DNA from: Chloroflexota bacterium
Lineage (GTDB): Bacteria > Chloroflexota > Limnocylindria > QHBO01
DNA length: 5,379 bases
Direction of reading: 5' to 3'
Assembly: GCA_013694795.1 (NCBI GenBank)
Contig: JACDBS010000112.1
Location: 1 to 5,379, forward strand
Made by a program: the position numbers and the translations under genes. A model generated the notes under the pieces. The model made no database searches. It was not told the origin of the DNA and saw only the letters and a list, made by a program, of their open reading frames with translations. Positions 5,323-5,379 of the stretch are shown piece by piece (positions within the stretch are counted from its first letter, which is position 1; the number at the start of each line of letters is the position of its first letter).

Positions 5323-5379
5323 ATGCAGGAAGCCATCAGACCGATGCGACGGATTGGCCATGCCGTTGAAGTGCACGCC
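5323..5379 (+). CDS. Start of a divergent gene (3' partial), function uncertain
   Basis: From ATG 5323 the frame is open to the window edge, giving 19 residues: MQEAIRPMRRIGHAVEVHA. It is divergent from trpS across a 63-base gap holding a plausible promoter. GAGGGG (5303-5308) is too far away to be a standard ribosome site. The RRIGHAVEVHA pattern recalls the strand just before the substrate-binding region of biotin-protein ligases (BirA), but 19 residues are far too few for a call. It may also be a chance open frame. Confidence 0.3.
   Translation, partial: MQEAIRPMRRIGHAVEVHA

Noticed and set aside
5260..5376. Longer trpS start in the upstream in-frame extension (39 extra residues)
   Set aside because: The extension is unlike any TrpRS N-terminus, covers the divergent start and promoter region, and ATG 5259 gives the normal family length.
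1..5379. CRISPR arrays, insertion sequences, tRNA or rRNA genes
   Set aside because: No regularly spaced long repeats, transposase-like proteins, terminal inverted repeats, or tRNA/rRNA-like sequence were seen.

Overview
This is a GC-rich, gene-dense bacterial chromosome segment with strong G/C preference at third codon positions. Gene content and style (4-bp GTGA overlaps, short or absent leaders, no outer-membrane receptor beside the uptake system) would fit Chloroflexota or a neighbouring high-GC, possibly monoderm, lineage. That placement is an inference from style; no marker in the window fixes the taxon.

Left half, plus strand (1-2952): a metal-chelate uptake operon of the siderophore/vitamin B12 type. 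It holds the 3' part of a substrate-binding protein (entering from the left edge), a FecCD-type permease (710-1780) and an ATPase starting inside the permease stop codon (1777). The three encode a complete importer apart from the missing N-terminus of the binding protein. The ATPase reading frame does not stop where the family normally ends. It runs on through about 120-150 bases that look non-coding and then, in the same frame, through a 73-residue charge-polarised small ORF with its own excellent ribosome-binding site (ATG 2731). The ATPase is therefore either fused to a tail, or these are two genes in one open frame, or a stop has been lost.

Middle (2944-2988): the plus-strand operon and the minus-strand operon converge with only 10 bases between stop codons. 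A perfect 9-bp inverted repeat spans both stops.

Right half, minus strand (5259-2963): trpS, encoding tryptophanyl-tRNA synthetase, overlaps by 4 bp a gene for an AI-2E/PerM-family membrane protein with an unusual His-containing soluble tail. The synthetase keeps two of the four cysteines of the Fe-S-cluster motif known from Thermotoga-type TrpRS, so it looks like a decayed cluster site. Upstream of trpS a 63-bp gap separates it from the probable start of a divergent plus-strand gene running off the right edge. Both starts have -10-like hexamers 7-10 bases away, suggesting leaderless or nearly leaderless transcripts.

Most of the window is ordinary housekeeping and transport. The parts worth a second look are the ATPase/small-ORF junction, the small protein itself and the TrpRS cysteine pattern. 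I see no mobile element, CRISPR array, tRNA or rRNA. No gene-free stretch exceeds 300 bases.
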